A stretch of 64,000 nt of DNA, taken from the NCBI GenBank assembly GCA_002440705.1, contig DJVA01000018.1, forward strand, positions 1 through 64,000, given 5' to 3'. The notes below the pieces were generated by a model. It was not told where the DNA came from. It saw only the letters and a list, made by a program, of their open reading frames with translations, and did no database searches. A program made the position numbers and the translations under genes. The stretch is from Flavobacteriaceae bacterium UBA6268 (GTDB taxonomy: Bacteria; Bacteroidota; Bacteroidia; Flavobacteriales; Flavobacteriaceae). Below are positions 51,042 through 60,420 of this stretch, piece after piece; the first letter of the stretch is position 1, and every line of letters begins with the position of its first letter.

Positions 51042-52214
51042 CTATTTATTTTGTAGTTGTTTTTTTGAAACCGACTCGAAAGCCTGTTCCAAATCGGCAA
51101 TCAAATCTTTTTTATCTTCAATGCCCACAGAAAGCCTAAGCAACCCATCTTCAATTCCACGTTGCAGACGTTCTTCTTTGGAAAGTAATGCATGGGAAGT
51201 TTTGGCGGGCGACACTATGGTCGATTCGACCCCTGCCAGACTCATGGAAGGTTTGATCAAAATCAAGGCTTTCACAAAAGCGTCGGCATCGATGGTCGGA
51301 ATCAATTCAAAAGATAACATGCCGGTGTAGCCCTTCATCTGTTTTTTTGCCAACGCATAATCAGGATGAGTTCGCAAACCTGGATAATGTACTTTTTTAA
51401 TCAAAGGATGAGTGACGAGCCATTTAGCGACCTTTTTCGCATTTCGGTTGTGTGCCTTCACCCGCAACCCCATGGTTTTCATGCTTCGTTCCAACAACCA
51501 TACGGTATAATCGCTCAAACTACCCCCCAAATTAATACCCTCCTGCCAAATGATATTCATGTATTCTTTTGAAGTTGCAATGGCGCCTGCGCAAATATCA
51601 CTATGTCCGCCCATATACTTGGTGGCGCTATGAATCATGATATCGATGCCAAAATCGCCCGGATTTTGGTTGATAGGAGAGGCAAACGTGTTGTCAATCA
51701 TTGAAATGAGTTGGTGCTCTTTTGCAATTTCTGATATCATTTCCAAATCGGTTAATTCCATCAAGGGGTTTGAAGGGGTTTCAATGTAAATGACCTTGGT
51801 ATTGCTTTTGATTTTGGAACGAAAATCATTTTCATTGAACCCGTCTGTGAAATCGAAATCGATGCCGTATTTTGGAAATTCTTTGGTTATGAAATTATAG
51901 GCCCCTCCATAAATGGTTTTTTGCACCACCACATGATCCCCTTGTTTTAAAAACGCTAATAATGCCGTGCTGATTGCAGCCATACCACTTCCAAATACCA
52001 TCCCAGCCTCACAATGTTCCAAAGCAGCAATCTTCTTCCCAAGGGCTTCTTGATTGGGGGTATTGTAATACCGGGGGTATCGTTTTACATCAACGTCCTC
52101 ATAGGCGTAGGAACTAGACATATAGAGTGGAGAAATGGCGCCGTGAAATTGTTCGTCCTTAATTTCACCAACATGGGCACAGAGGGTATTTACCCCAATT
52201 TTTTTTAGTTGCAT
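51042..52214 (-). CDS. Trans-sulfuration PLP enzyme (cystathionine gamma-synthase / beta-lyase family)
   Basis: 390-residue Cys/Met metabolism enzyme. The PLP lysine lies in HSATKYMGGHSDICAG, with the substrate-side loop in IETPSNPLMELTDL and MVFGSGMAAIS. The family includes cystathionine gamma-synthase, cystathionine beta-lyase and O-acetylhomoserine sulfhydrylase, which cannot be told apart by eye. It is translationally coupled to bshB1, which fits cysteine or thiol supply. The ATG is at 52214, divergent from hutI across 61 bp. Confidence 0.9.
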   Translation of the reverse strand: MQLKKIGVNTLCAHVGEIKDEQFHGAISPLYMSSSYAYEDVDVKRYPRYYNTPNQEALGKKIAALEHCEAGMVFGSGMAAISTALLAFLKQGDHVVVQKTIYGGAYNFITKEFPKYGIDFDFTDGFNENDFRSKIKSNTKVIYIETPSNPLMELTDLEMISEIAKEHQLISMIDNTFASPINQNPGDFGIDIMIHSATKYMGGHSDICAGAIATSKEYMNIIWQEGINLGGSLSDYTVWLLERSMKTMGLRVKAHNRNAKKVAKWLVTHPLIKKVHYPGLRTHPDYALAKKQMKGYTGMLSFELIPTIDADAFVKALILIKPSMSLAGVESTIVSPAKTSHALLSKEERLQRGIEDGLLRLSVGIEDKKDLIADLEQAFESVSKKQLQNK

Positions 52215-52263
52215 AGCCTACCTTTTTGCTGCATTAAAAGTATAAAATCCTCATCAGGTTTGC

Positions 52264-52271
52264 TATCTTTG
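52264..52271 (+). promoter_or_regulatory. -7 box almost touching the hutI start codon
   Basis: TATCTTTG ends 4 bases before the ATG of hutI. If this is the real -7 element the message begins at or within a few bases of the ATG, so hutI would be leaderless. No good -33 TTTG is seen at normal spacing. Confidence 0.4.
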
Positions 52272-52275
52272 GACG

Positions 52276-53511
52276 ATGAAAGTTTTGTTAATAAACATTC
52301 AGGAACTGCTTCAAGTCCGGGACCAACCACCCCAAAAGCTCCGTGGTGCTGAAATGCAACACTTGCCCATTCTTAGGAATGCTTGGCTCTTGCTCAATAA
52401 AGGACTCATAGAGGATTACGGCACTATGGAGCAACCTCCCAAAGGAACCTTCTCTCGAATTATCGATTGTACCGGGCGCATCGTGATGCCAACTTGGTGC
52501 GACAGTCATACCCATTTGGTCTATGCGGGAAACCGAGAGCAGGAATTTATCGATCGGATCAAGGGATTGAGTTATCAAGAGATTGCCAAACGTGGCGGTG
52601 GAATTCTGAACAGTGCTCAAAAATTGCAGCAAACCACAGAAAAATCCCTATTCGAACAATCTTTCAAGCGGTTGGAAGAAGTAGTTGACATGGGAACCGG
52701 TGCCATTGAAATTAAAAGTGGTTACGGGCTAACCGTGGAATCGGAATTGAAAATGTTACGCGTCGCTAGGAAATTGGCCAAAAAATACCCTGTTGCCATT
52801 AAAACAACTTTCCTAGGTGCCCATGCCGTTCCTAGTGAGTTCAGAGAAAAAAAAGAGCGCTATTTGGATGTGGTATGCCATGAGATGCTTCCAAGGATTG
52901 CTGAAGAAAACTTGGCTGATTACATCGACATCTTTTGTGAAGACGGATACTTTTCTGTTGAAGACACAGAACGAGTCCTTTCCGAAGGAAAAAAATACGG
53001 CCTGGTCCCAAAAATTCACGTCAATCAATTCAAGTCCATAGGAGGTGTGGCAGCAGGCGTTAAACACAAAGCCCTGTCGGTAGATCATCTGGAAGTACTG
53101 ACCCAAGCCGATCTAGATGCATTAATAGGATCGGAAACCATGCCCGTGGCATTGCCCGCTTGTTCCTTCTTTTTGGGGATCCCCTACACCCCGGGTCGCC
53201 AATTGATAGATTCAGGGTTGCCTTTGGCTCTGGCAACCGATTATAATCCCGGTTCCTCACCTACGGGCAACATGAACTTTGTGGTTGCTGCTGCTTGCAT
53301 TAAAATGAAGTTGACCCCCGAGGAGGCCATCAATGCCGCTACCCTGAACGGGGCTTATGCCATGGGTCTTAGCGATACCCTTGGGACCATCACTCGCGGA
53401 AAAATTGCCAATGTGATGATTACCAAAGAAATTCCGTCCTACGGTTACCTACCCTATTCTTTTGGAAACATGAACATTGATCAAGTGATATTAAAGGGTA
53501 GAGTCCTATAA
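52276..53511 (+). CDS. hutI: Imidazolonepropionase
   Basis: 411-residue metal-dependent amidohydrolase of histidine degradation, opening imidazolonepropionate to N-formimino-glutamate. Metal and substrate motifs are clear: CDSHTHLVYAGNREQEF, GTGAIEIKSGYGLTVESELK, TTFLGAHAVP and LATDYNPGSSPTGNM. It precedes the bifunctional ftcD by 39 bp on the same strand, forming the lower half of the Hut pathway. hutH and hutU are not in the window. Confidence 0.96.
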   Translation: MKVLLINIQELLQVRDQPPQKLRGAEMQHLPILRNAWLLLNKGLIEDYGTMEQPPKGTFSRIIDCTGRIVMPTWCDSHTHLVYAGNREQEFIDRIKGLSYQEIAKRGGGILNSAQKLQQTTEKSLFEQSFKRLEEVVDMGTGAIEIKSGYGLTVESELKMLRVARKLAKKYPVAIKTTFLGAHAVPSEFREKKERYLDVVCHEMLPRIAEENLADYIDIFCEDGYFSVEDTERVLSEGKKYGLVPKIHVNQFKSIGGVAAGVKHKALSVDHLEVLTQADLDALIGSETMPVALPACSFFLGIPYTPGRQLIDSGLPLALATDYNPGSSPTGNMNFVVAAACIKMKLTPEEAINAATLNGAYAMGLSDTLGTITRGKIANVMITKEIPSYGYLPYSFGNMNIDQVILKGRVL

Positions 53512-53550
53512 ATTCTGTACTACAATACGATAAAAAAGTAAAACGAAACC

Positions 53551-55242
53551 ATGCAAAAAAAGCTAATAGAATGCGTCCCAAACATCAGTGAAGGGCGGGA
53601 TATGGCCAAAATAAATGCTATAGCCCAAGTGGTGGAAACGGTAGAGGGAGTCAAACTTCTGGATGTCGACCCTGGTAAGGCCACCAATCGTACCGTCATT
53701 ACGTTTGTTGGGGAACCCGAACCTGTTATAGAGGCCGCTTTTTTACTGATTAAAAAGGCATCACAGCTTATCGATATGAGCAAACACAGTGGGGCCCATC
53801 CCCGATTTGGAGCTACCGATGTTTGCCCTTTAGTTCCCATTGCGAATATTTCTTTGGAAGAAACCGCTTCCTATGCCCATCAACTTGGGGAACGGGTAGG
53901 CAAAGAACTTGGTATTCCTGGCTACTACTACGAGAAAGCTGCCTCGGAAGAAAAACGGAAAAACCTTGCCAATTGTCGGGCAGGGGAATACGAAGGATTA
54001 CCCAAAAAACTTTCCGATCCAGCTTGGAAACCTGATTTTGGACCTTCAAAATTTAGCAATCAAGTTGCAAAAACTGGCGCCATAGCCATTTCGGCACGGG
54101 ATTTCCTCATTGCGTATAATGTGAATCTTAACAGCACCTCCACACGGCGGGCCAATGCCATTGCTTTCGACATCCGCGAAGCAGGACGCACCAAAAGGGA
54201 GGGAAATCCTATTACCGGAAAAGCTGTTTTGGATACCGATGGCAACCCCATTAGGATTCCCGGAAAGTTGAAAGCCGTCAAGGGCATCGGTTGGTACATT
54301 GAGGAATATGGGATTGCACAAATTTCGTACAACCTTACCAATATTTCCATTACCTCCATGCACGAGGTTTTTGATGAAAGCTGTAAGTCTGCAACGGAGA
54401 GGGGCCTCCGGGTAACAGGTTCGGAATTGGTGGGATTGGTACCCCTGAAAGCGTTATTGGATGCCGCAGATTTCTTTTTGAGAAAACAAGAACGTTCATT
54501 GGGCATTTCTGAAAGCGAAAAAATAAAGATTGCGGTCAAATCATTGGGATTGGATGATTTAAAGCCTTTCAAACCTGAAGAAAAAATCATCGAATACCTC
54601 TTGAAAGATGGAACCAAGAAACTGGTCGATTTTACCGTTTCCGATTTTGCCGACGAAACTGCCTCCGAATCCATGGCCCCGGGGGGAGGCTCCATTAGTG
54701 CCTATGTAGGTGCCTTGGGTGTTTCACTGGGCACTATGGTGGCCAATTTGTCGGGGCACAAAGCGGGGTGGGACGATCGCTGGGAATTCTTCTCCCAATG
54801 GGCTGAGAAAGGCCAAGCCTACAAAAAGAAGCTACTCTATTTGGTGGATGAAGATACCAATGCTTTCAATAAAATAATTGACGCCTTCCGTATGCCCAAA
54901 AGCAATGATAATGAAATAGCCCACCGAAAAGAGGCCATTGAAAGTGCAACAAAATACGCTACCGAAATTCCGTTTGAAGTGATGCAAACCGCTTATCAAT
55001 CGATGGAAGTAACTATGATGATGCTTCAGGAGGGGTTGCAGAATTCCCTTTCGGATGCTGGGGTGGGCATTCTATGTGCTCGTGCCGCGGTGGCCGGAGC
55101 CTATTTCAATGTGCGTATCAATGCCAAGGATTTGAAAGATCGCACATTTGCGGAGGAGTTACTTTCCAAGGCGTCAAAAATCTATGAAGATACACTTCAA
55201 CTTGAAGCGAAGGCCTTGTCCTTGGTCAATGAAAAAATTTAA
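53551..55242 (+). CDS. ftcD: Glutamate formimidoyltransferase / formimidoyl-THF cyclodeaminase
   Basis: 563-residue bifunctional enzyme. The N-terminal transferase (about 1-330) has ECVPNISEGRD, LDVDPGKATNRTVITFVG and HSGAHPRFGATDVCPLVP, and moves the formimino group to tetrahydrofolate. The C-terminal cyclodeaminase (about 365-563) has SESMAPGGGSISAYVGALG and forms 5,10-methenyl-THF plus ammonia. The fused form is the animal-type arrangement, also common in Bacteroidota. It takes the product of hutI next door. Confidence 0.95.
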   Translation: MQKKLIECVPNISEGRDMAKINAIAQVVETVEGVKLLDVDPGKATNRTVITFVGEPEPVIEAAFLLIKKASQLIDMSKHSGAHPRFGATDVCPLVPIANISLEETASYAHQLGERVGKELGIPGYYYEKAASEEKRKNLANCRAGEYEGLPKKLSDPAWKPDFGPSKFSNQVAKTGAIAISARDFLIAYNVNLNSTSTRRANAIAFDIREAGRTKREGNPITGKAVLDTDGNPIRIPGKLKAVKGIGWYIEEYGIAQISYNLTNISITSMHEVFDESCKSATERGLRVTGSELVGLVPLKALLDAADFFLRKQERSLGISESEKIKIAVKSLGLDDLKPFKPEEKIIEYLLKDGTKKLVDFTVSDFADETASESMAPGGGSISAYVGALGVSLGTMVANLSGHKAGWDDRWEFFSQWAEKGQAYKKKLLYLVDEDTNAFNKIIDAFRMPKSNDNEIAHRKEAIESATKYATEIPFEVMQTAYQSMEVTMMMLQEGLQNSLSDAGVGILCARAAVAGAYFNVRINAKDLKDRTFAEELLSKASKIYEDTLQLEAKALSLVNEKI

Positions 55243-55297
55243 TCCTATTGCTTTTTACGGAACCCATATTTGGGATCCTATTTCAAAAAAGAAAAAC

Positions 55298-55305
55298 TAT
55301 CTTTG
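55298..55305 (+). promoter_or_regulatory. -7 box before the MBL-fold lipoprotein gene
   Basis: TATCTTTG, perfect -7 consensus, 16 bases before the ATG. Nearby TTTG-like sequences are at poor spacing (25 bases), so this is partial support only. Confidence 0.45.
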
Positions 55306-55321
55306 AAAGAAACAGCATACC

Positions 55322-56119
55322 ATGAGAAATATTCCCTTTTTTTTGGCAGCCACCTTGATGATTATTGGCTGTAAAAATGATACAAAAAACCTAGAGACCG
55401 AGACCCCTCTTACGGATAGTACCTCCGTATCCCAAACAGAAATCAAAAGGGAATTTAAGGTGAACCCCGTTTCACATGCCACCATGGTGCTAACCTGGGA
55501 TGGGAAAACCATCTATGTAGATCCGGTTGGTGGTGCCGAAGTTTTTTCAAAATTCAAGAAACCCGATTTGATTCTGGTAACCGACATCCATGGTGACCAT
55601 TTGAACGTTGAAACCCTAGAAGCAATCATGACCCCTGAAACCCAGTTGGTGGTTCCCTTGGCCGTTTCCAAGGAACTTCCCAATGGATTTACCAACAAAG
55701 TGGCCATTTTGAGCAATGGGAATTCCCGTGAGATTTTAGGTTTCAATATAGAGGCTGTTCCCATGTATAACTTGCGTGAGGAAGCTTTGAAATTCCATGA
55801 AAAAGGGCGTGGCAACGGCTATGTTATTCAACGAAACGGAAGGAGGGTTTACATTTCCGGCGATACAGAGGACATTCCTGAAATGCGCGGACTTCAGAAC
55901 ATCGATGTGGCCTTTGTATGCATGAATCTTCCTTATACCATGACCGTTGAACAAGCAGCTGATGCCGTTCTTGCCTTTCAGCCCAAATTGGTTTATCCCT
56001 ATCATTACCGGGGAACCGATGGGTTAAGCGATGTAGCCAAATTCAAGGAATTGGTCCACCAAGAAAATCCAAGCATCATCGTGAACCAATTAAATTGGTA
56101 CCCTAACCAGGAAAAATAA
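55322..56119 (+). CDS. MBL-fold hydrolase, lipoprotein (UlaG-like)
   Basis: 265 residues with lipobox LMIIGC (Cys17) and an acidic linker. The metallo-beta-lactamase fold resembles the UlaG/Lactamase_B_3 type: NPVSHATMVLTW, YVDPVGG, then VTDIHGDHLN, where the first histidine of the usual HxHxDH is Asp, and VYISGDTED and VYPYHYRGTDG near the end. One metal ligand may therefore be altered. Substrate is unknown. An SRPBCC-domain gene follows after 8 bp, suggesting co-transcription. Confidence 0.85.
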   Translation: MRNIPFFLAATLMIIGCKNDTKNLETETPLTDSTSVSQTEIKREFKVNPVSHATMVLTWDGKTIYVDPVGGAEVFSKFKKPDLILVTDIHGDHLNVETLEAIMTPETQLVVPLAVSKELPNGFTNKVAILSNGNSREILGFNIEAVPMYNLREEALKFHEKGRGNGYVIQRNGRRVYISGDTEDIPEMRGLQNIDVAFVCMNLPYTMTVEQAADAVLAFQPKLVYPYHYRGTDGLSDVAKFKELVHQENPSIIVNQLNWYPNQEK

Positions 56120-56127
56120 ATGCACTC

Positions 56128-56574
56128 ATGGTCACTCTTCACTTTTCAGTGAACATCAATGCTTCAAAAGAAGCAGTTTGGGAAGCGCTTTGGAATCAAA
56201 AAAAATATTCCGACTGGGCTGCTACTTTTACTGAAGGTACTTATGTAGTTACCAACGATTGGGAAGAAGGTTCCAAAGTACATTTTTTGGGGCCTAACGG
56301 GGAGGGTATGCATAGTTTGGTACATAAGCATCTACCCAAGGAGATCATGGCCTTTAAACACTTAGGCTTCGTCAAAGATGGAAAGGAAACCCCATTTGAT
56401 GGAGACTTCGAAAAATGGCAGGGTGCTATGGAAATTTATACCTTGAGGCAAAATGGCAACGCTTGTAATCTTAAAGTTTCGCTGGATACGGATGAAGCCT
56501 ATAAAGACTATTTCAATGGGACATTTCCGAAAGCGTTACAGCGAGTAAAAGAACTTTCCGAAAACACACACTAA
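56128..56574 (+). CDS. SRPBCC (AHSA1-like) domain protein
   Basis: 148 residues matching the START/SRPBCC fold: LHFSVNINASKEAVWEALWN at the start, EGSKVHFLGPNGEGM in the middle and a C-terminal helix (FPKALQRVKELSE). Such proteins bind small hydrophobic ligands or act as Hsp90 co-chaperone relatives. It sits between an MBL-fold lipoprotein and an esterase on the same strand, 8 and 16 bp apart, which suggests a small operon. Confidence 0.85.
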   Translation: MVTLHFSVNINASKEAVWEALWNQKKYSDWAATFTEGTYVVTNDWEEGSKVHFLGPNGEGMHSLVHKHLPKEIMAFKHLGFVKDGKETPFDGDFEKWQGAMEIYTLRQNGNACNLKVSLDTDEAYKDYFNGTFPKALQRVKELSENTH

Positions 56575-56590
56575 TGTTAACAATACACTG

Positions 56591-57634
56591 ATGATTTCAC
56601 GAAAATCCTACATAATGTCCCTTTTGGTATTTCTCGTTGCAATTCCCTTGGCACTTGCACAGACAGAAATTGCGATAACCTCATACGACAAAGCGAGTGA
56701 GGTGCTTTGGGCTTCACCCGATGGTTTCGATCTTACCATGGACATCTACACTCCCAATAATGGACAAGTTTCCTACCCAGTAATTGTAATGTTTCATGGC
56801 GGTGGTTGGTTGATTAACAACCAAAGTATCATGGACCAATCCTGTGACTATTTGGCAACTCATGGGAACTATGTGGTTTGCAATGTAAACTACCGTTTAT
56901 TGGGCGATATGGAAAATTCGGTAACGATGGATGAAATCATTGAAGATGCCATGGGGGCCATATTGTGGGTAAAGCATCATATTTCAAACTATAAAGGTGA
57001 TCCCGACCGAATCATTGTTACTGGTGATAGCGCGGGAGGACATCTAGCCACTGTCATTACCCTACAGGGGACGCAACTAAATTCGGGGGGCTTTGATAAG
57101 GGCCCCGATGGTTTTCATCCTTCATGGCTTCCCAAAGGAAAGACTTGTGAAGAAATTGCTTTGGAAAATGGAATGGAAGTACAAGCAGCCATCATCAGTT
57201 ATGGTGCCTTCAATCTTTATGAAGCTTGTAAGCATGGATTTGAGTCGGCTGGCAATATTTTTTGGACCCTGAGTAATGTTGAACCAAGAGGTATTTTTGG
57301 AAACGAAGTGAATTCTACAGACCATCCCGAATATTATCAAAAAGTTTCACCTTACTATCAAATTTCCAATCCTACAGTTCTGGAATTACCTCCCATGTTA
57401 TTTACGGTTGGGGATAAGGACAATACAACCACTCCTACATCCATCAAGTCTTTCATAAAAAAGCTGAATGAGGCAGGTTATTATGATACTTTGTACTGGG
57501 AACACAAAAATAGGCCTCACGCATTTTTGGATTCTGGTTCCAATCCCTATTTGGGAATTCAGTTTGAAAAAGATGCCCCTCCCGCACTAGACGTGATGTT
57601 GGCTTTTTTGAATGGTATTTTTTATGAGAAATAA
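56591..57634 (+). CDS. Exported alpha/beta hydrolase (carboxylesterase-like)
   Basis: 347 residues with a signal peptide ending at ALAQ. The oxyanion loop HGGGW and the nucleophile elbow GDSAGGH (hormone-sensitive-lipase type) are present, and the C-terminal histidine is probably in NRPHAFLDSGS. It should hydrolyse small esters outside the cytoplasm; the natural substrate is unknown. It is last in the MBL-SRPBCC-esterase group and ends 1 bp before the convergent pcm stop. Confidence 0.9.
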   Translation: MISRKSYIMSLLVFLVAIPLALAQTEIAITSYDKASEVLWASPDGFDLTMDIYTPNNGQVSYPVIVMFHGGGWLINNQSIMDQSCDYLATHGNYVVCNVNYRLLGDMENSVTMDEIIEDAMGAILWVKHHISNYKGDPDRIIVTGDSAGGHLATVITLQGTQLNSGGFDKGPDGFHPSWLPKGKTCEEIALENGMEVQAAIISYGAFNLYEACKHGFESAGNIFWTLSNVEPRGIFGNEVNSTDHPEYYQKVSPYYQISNPTVLELPPMLFTVGDKDNTTTPTSIKSFIKKLNEAGYYDTLYWEHKNRPHAFLDSGSNPYLGIQFEKDAPPALDVMLAFLNGIFYEK

Positions 57635-57635
57635 C

Positions 57636-58277
57636 TTAGTTTTTATCCCCCAATAGTGGGACAAAACGGTATTCTCCGTGTTCGGTTTTTTCAAATTCCT
57701 TTTCACTTTTTCTGGTGAAAACGGTCATGATCTGCAATTCTTCTCCAACAGGGATGACTAACCTCCCCCCTATTTTTAACTGCGCCAGTAAGGGTTTGGG
57801 AACAAATGGGGCTCCTGCGGTAACCACGATGCCGTCAAAGGGGGCAAATTCTGGAAGACCCTTGTACCCATCACCAAAAACCATTTTTTTGGGTCGGTAA
57901 CCAATTTTTGGCAAGAAGAGTGAGGCTTTTTTAAATAGCTCGTTCTGGCGCTCAATGGTATATACTTGGACACCCATTTCAAGGAGTACGGCACATTGAT
58001 ATCCACTGCCGGTACCAATTTCCAAAACCTTGTCCCCAGAAACAACTTCAAGCAGTTCGGTTTGTCTGGCAACCGTATAGGGTTGCGAAATGGTTTGATC
58101 GGCAGCAATAGGGAATGCCTTATCCACGTAGGCGTGATCCAAAAACCCACTGTCCATAAACCAATGGCGAGGAACCCTATTGATGGCTTCCAAGACGTTT
58201 TCGTTGGTAATCCCTTTTTTTCGCAAGGAATCGACCAATTTTTTCCGCATGCCTTTGTGCGTAAAAGTATCTTTCAT
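57636..58277 (-). CDS. pcm: Protein-L-isoaspartate O-methyltransferase
   Basis: 213-residue repair enzyme that methylates L-isoaspartyl residues in aged proteins. The substrate region ADQTISQPYTVARQTELLE and the SAM-binding VLEIGTGSGYQCAVL are diagnostic; DGIVVTAGAPFVP follows. It lies opposite the esterase gene, alone on its strand, with a promoter upstream. It joins the isoaspartyl peptidase and glycosylasparaginase as a third isoaspartate-related gene in the window. Confidence 0.95.
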   Translation of the reverse strand: MKDTFTHKGMRKKLVDSLRKKGITNENVLEAINRVPRHWFMDSGFLDHAYVDKAFPIAADQTISQPYTVARQTELLEVVSGDKVLEIGTGSGYQCAVLLEMGVQVYTIERQNELFKKASLFLPKIGYRPKKMVFGDGYKGLPEFAPFDGIVVTAGAPFVPKPLLAQLKIGGRLVIPVGEELQIMTVFTRKSEKEFEKTEHGEYRFVPLLGDKN

Positions 58278-58312
58278 ACCCTCAAAAAATGATTGTGCGC
58301 TTTTTGATCATT

Positions 58313-58344
58313 CAAAGCTACTAAAACCCTATCGGAATTTGAAA
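58313..58344 (-). promoter_or_regulatory. pcm promoter
   Basis: On the reverse strand TTTC (58341-58344), 20 bases and TAGCTTTG (58313-58320). The -7 box is perfect and the -33 box has one mismatch. Confidence 0.5.
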
Positions 58345-58375
58345 TGCGTGCTGTGCAATTTTCTGTCAAAAAAAG

Positions 58376-58383
58376 TATCTTTG
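58376..58383 (+). promoter_or_regulatory. -7 box of the Gfo/Idh/MocA gene
   Basis: TATCTTTG, perfect -7 consensus, 15 bases before the ATG, leaving a leader of under 10 bases. A matching -33 box is not clear. Confidence 0.45.
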
Positions 58384-58398
58384 TGAAAAAACATAACC

Positions 58399-59367
58399 AT
58401 GCTTAAAGCTGGCGTTCTGGGTGCTGGGCACCTTGGAAAAATCCACTTGAAATTACTGCACCAGTCTCCGCGGTACGAATTGGTTGGCTTTTTTGATGCC
58501 GATACCAAAGCTTCCAAACAAATCAGTAAGGAGTTAGGATACCGAAGTTTCCCATCGATGGAGGCCCTCATCGAGGCTTGCGATATGGTCGATGTGGTTA
58601 CCCCTACCATTCATCATTTTGAATGTGCCCAAAAAGTGATGGAAGCCCGAAAACACCTTTTTATCGAAAAGCCCATCACACAAACTGTTCAGGAAGCGGA
58701 AACCCTCTTAAAACTCGCCAAACAATTTGGGGTCAAGGGACAAGTAGGACATGTAGAACGGTTCAATCCTGCGTTTCATTCGGTTCGCAACAAATTTGAA
58801 AACCCCATGTTCATTGAGGCACATCGCCTTGCGGAATTCAATCCACGTGGTACGGATGTCCCCGTGGTTTTGGACTTAATGATTCACGATATTGATGTCA
58901 TTTTAAGTGTGGTAAAGAGCCCTGTTAAAAATGTGAGTGCCAGTGGTGTCGCCGTCATTTCCGAAACTCCGGACATTGCCAATGCCCGTATTGAGTTTGA
59001 AAATGGCTGCGTGGCGAACCTTACGGCAAGCCGGATTTCGATGAAAAAGATGCGCAAGGCCCGTTTTTTCCAGAAAGACGCCTACATTTCCGTCGATTTT
59101 CTGGACAAAAAAGTGGAAGTCGTTAAAATGAAGGATGCCCCAAAAAAGACTGACGATTTCGCCATGGTATTGACGAATGCTGAAGGAAAGAAAAAGCAAA
59201 TTTATTTCGATAATCCCAAAATTGAGCATAACAATGCCATCCTCGACGAATTGGAAGCGTTTGCCAATGCCATAGAAAATGACACCGAACCCATTGTAAC
59301 CTTGAAACAAGGAACCGAGGCATTGCGTGTTGCCCTGCAGATTATTCAAAATTTTAAAACCCTTTAA
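58399..59367 (+). CDS. Gfo/Idh/MocA-family oxidoreductase
   Basis: 322-residue NAD(P)-dependent oxidoreductase. The Rossmann motif GVLGAGHLGKIHLK lies at the N-terminus, the catalytic-type EKP in HLFIEKPITQ, and a second conserved site in GQVGHVERFNPAF. The family acts on sugars and related polyols; the substrate is unknown here. It is followed after 6 bp by a 3-hydroxyacyl-CoA dehydrogenase gene, a pairing often kept in flavobacteria, so an operon is likely. Confidence 0.9.
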   Translation: MLKAGVLGAGHLGKIHLKLLHQSPRYELVGFFDADTKASKQISKELGYRSFPSMEALIEACDMVDVVTPTIHHFECAQKVMEARKHLFIEKPITQTVQEAETLLKLAKQFGVKGQVGHVERFNPAFHSVRNKFENPMFIEAHRLAEFNPRGTDVPVVLDLMIHDIDVILSVVKSPVKNVSASGVAVISETPDIANARIEFENGCVANLTASRISMKKMRKARFFQKDAYISVDFLDKKVEVVKMKDAPKKTDDFAMVLTNAEGKKKQIYFDNPKIEHNNAILDELEAFANAIENDTEPIVTLKQGTEALRVALQIIQNFKTL

Positions 59368-59373
59368 TTACAA

Positions 59374-60264
59374 ATGAAAAATGTAGCTGTAATTGGCGCC
59401 GGAACCATGGGCAATGGCATAGCTCATACCTTTGCGCAATTTGACTATAAAGTACAACTCATCGATGTGTCCCAATCGGCGTTGGATCGTGGCTTAGCCA
59501 CCATCGCCAAAAATCTGGATCGGATGGTTGCCAAAGAAACCATCAGCGAGGCCGATAAAATGAAGACCCTTTCCAATATTACCACTTATACTAATTTGGA
59601 GGAAGGAGTTGAATACGCCAGCTTGGTTGTGGAAGCCGCTACTGAAAATAGCGATTTGAAACTGAAGATATTCAAAGACCTCGACGCATTTTGTCCCGAA
59701 GATACCATCTTGGCCTCCAACACTTCTTCCATTTCCATCACTCAAATCGCTTCCGTGACTTCCAGACCAGAAATGGTCATTGGGATGCATTTCATGAATC
59801 CGGTGCCCATTATGAAACTGGTTGAAATCATTAAGGGATATAGCACCAGTGATGTTACCTACAAAACCGTCGAGGAGATTTCGAAAAGGCTGAATAAGGT
59901 TCCTGTTGAAGTAAACGATTATCCTGGTTTTGTGGCCAATCGCATTTTGATGCCCATGATTAATGAAGCCGTGGAAACACTTTACAACGGAGTGGCAGGT
60001 GTTCAAGAAATCGATACCGTAATGAAATTGGGCATGGCCCATCCGATGGGTCCCTTGCAACTGGCCGATTTTATTGGATTGGATGTATGCCTCTCCATCC
60101 TAAAAGTGATGTACGATGGTTTCAAAAACCCAAAATACGCACCGTGTCCCTTGTTGGTAAATATGGTTATGGCAGGCAAACTTGGAATCAAAAGCGGCGA
60201 GGGGTTTTATGATTATTCAGAAAGTAAAAAGGCAGAAAAGGTGGCCAAGATGTTTCAATCCTAA
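59374..60264 (+). CDS. 3-hydroxybutyryl-CoA dehydrogenase
   Basis: 296-residue NAD-dependent 3-hydroxyacyl-CoA dehydrogenase (Hbd/PaaH type). The NAD motif VAVIGAGTMGNGIAHTFAQ opens the protein, the catalytic histidine is in MVIGMHFMNPVPIMKLVE, and the C-terminal domain shows GFVANRILMPMINEA and MAHPMGPLQLADFIGLD. The substrate is a short 3-hydroxyacyl-CoA for fatty acid or butyrate-type metabolism. It lacks the hydratase half of FadB. It is co-directional and 6 bp downstream of the Gfo/Idh/MocA gene. Confidence 0.94.
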   Translation: MKNVAVIGAGTMGNGIAHTFAQFDYKVQLIDVSQSALDRGLATIAKNLDRMVAKETISEADKMKTLSNITTYTNLEEGVEYASLVVEAATENSDLKLKIFKDLDAFCPEDTILASNTSSISITQIASVTSRPEMVIGMHFMNPVPIMKLVEIIKGYSTSDVTYKTVEEISKRLNKVPVEVNDYPGFVANRILMPMINEAVETLYNGVAGVQEIDTVMKLGMAHPMGPLQLADFIGLDVCLSILKVMYDGFKNPKYAPCPLLVNMVMAGKLGIKSGEGFYDYSESKKAEKVAKMFQS

Positions 60265-60412
60265 CTGCCCCAATACTTTCACTAAAAATGGCCATGGTTC
60301 TTGTTAAATCCTTATAGGTTCTGAGGCCTCTAAAGTAAACTTCGTGCTATTCCCTTGCTTTTTTAAAAAGCTTGACCATGCATCCAAAAGCAGGTAGATT
60401 GCTCCAACCCTT

Positions 60413-60420
60413 TAAATTTG
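60413..60420 (+). promoter_or_regulatory. Possible -7 box before the YggS-type gene
   Basis: TAAATTTG lies about 95 bases before the preferred start codon in a 234-bp gap. No good -33 box at normal spacing, so support is partial. Confidence 0.4.
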
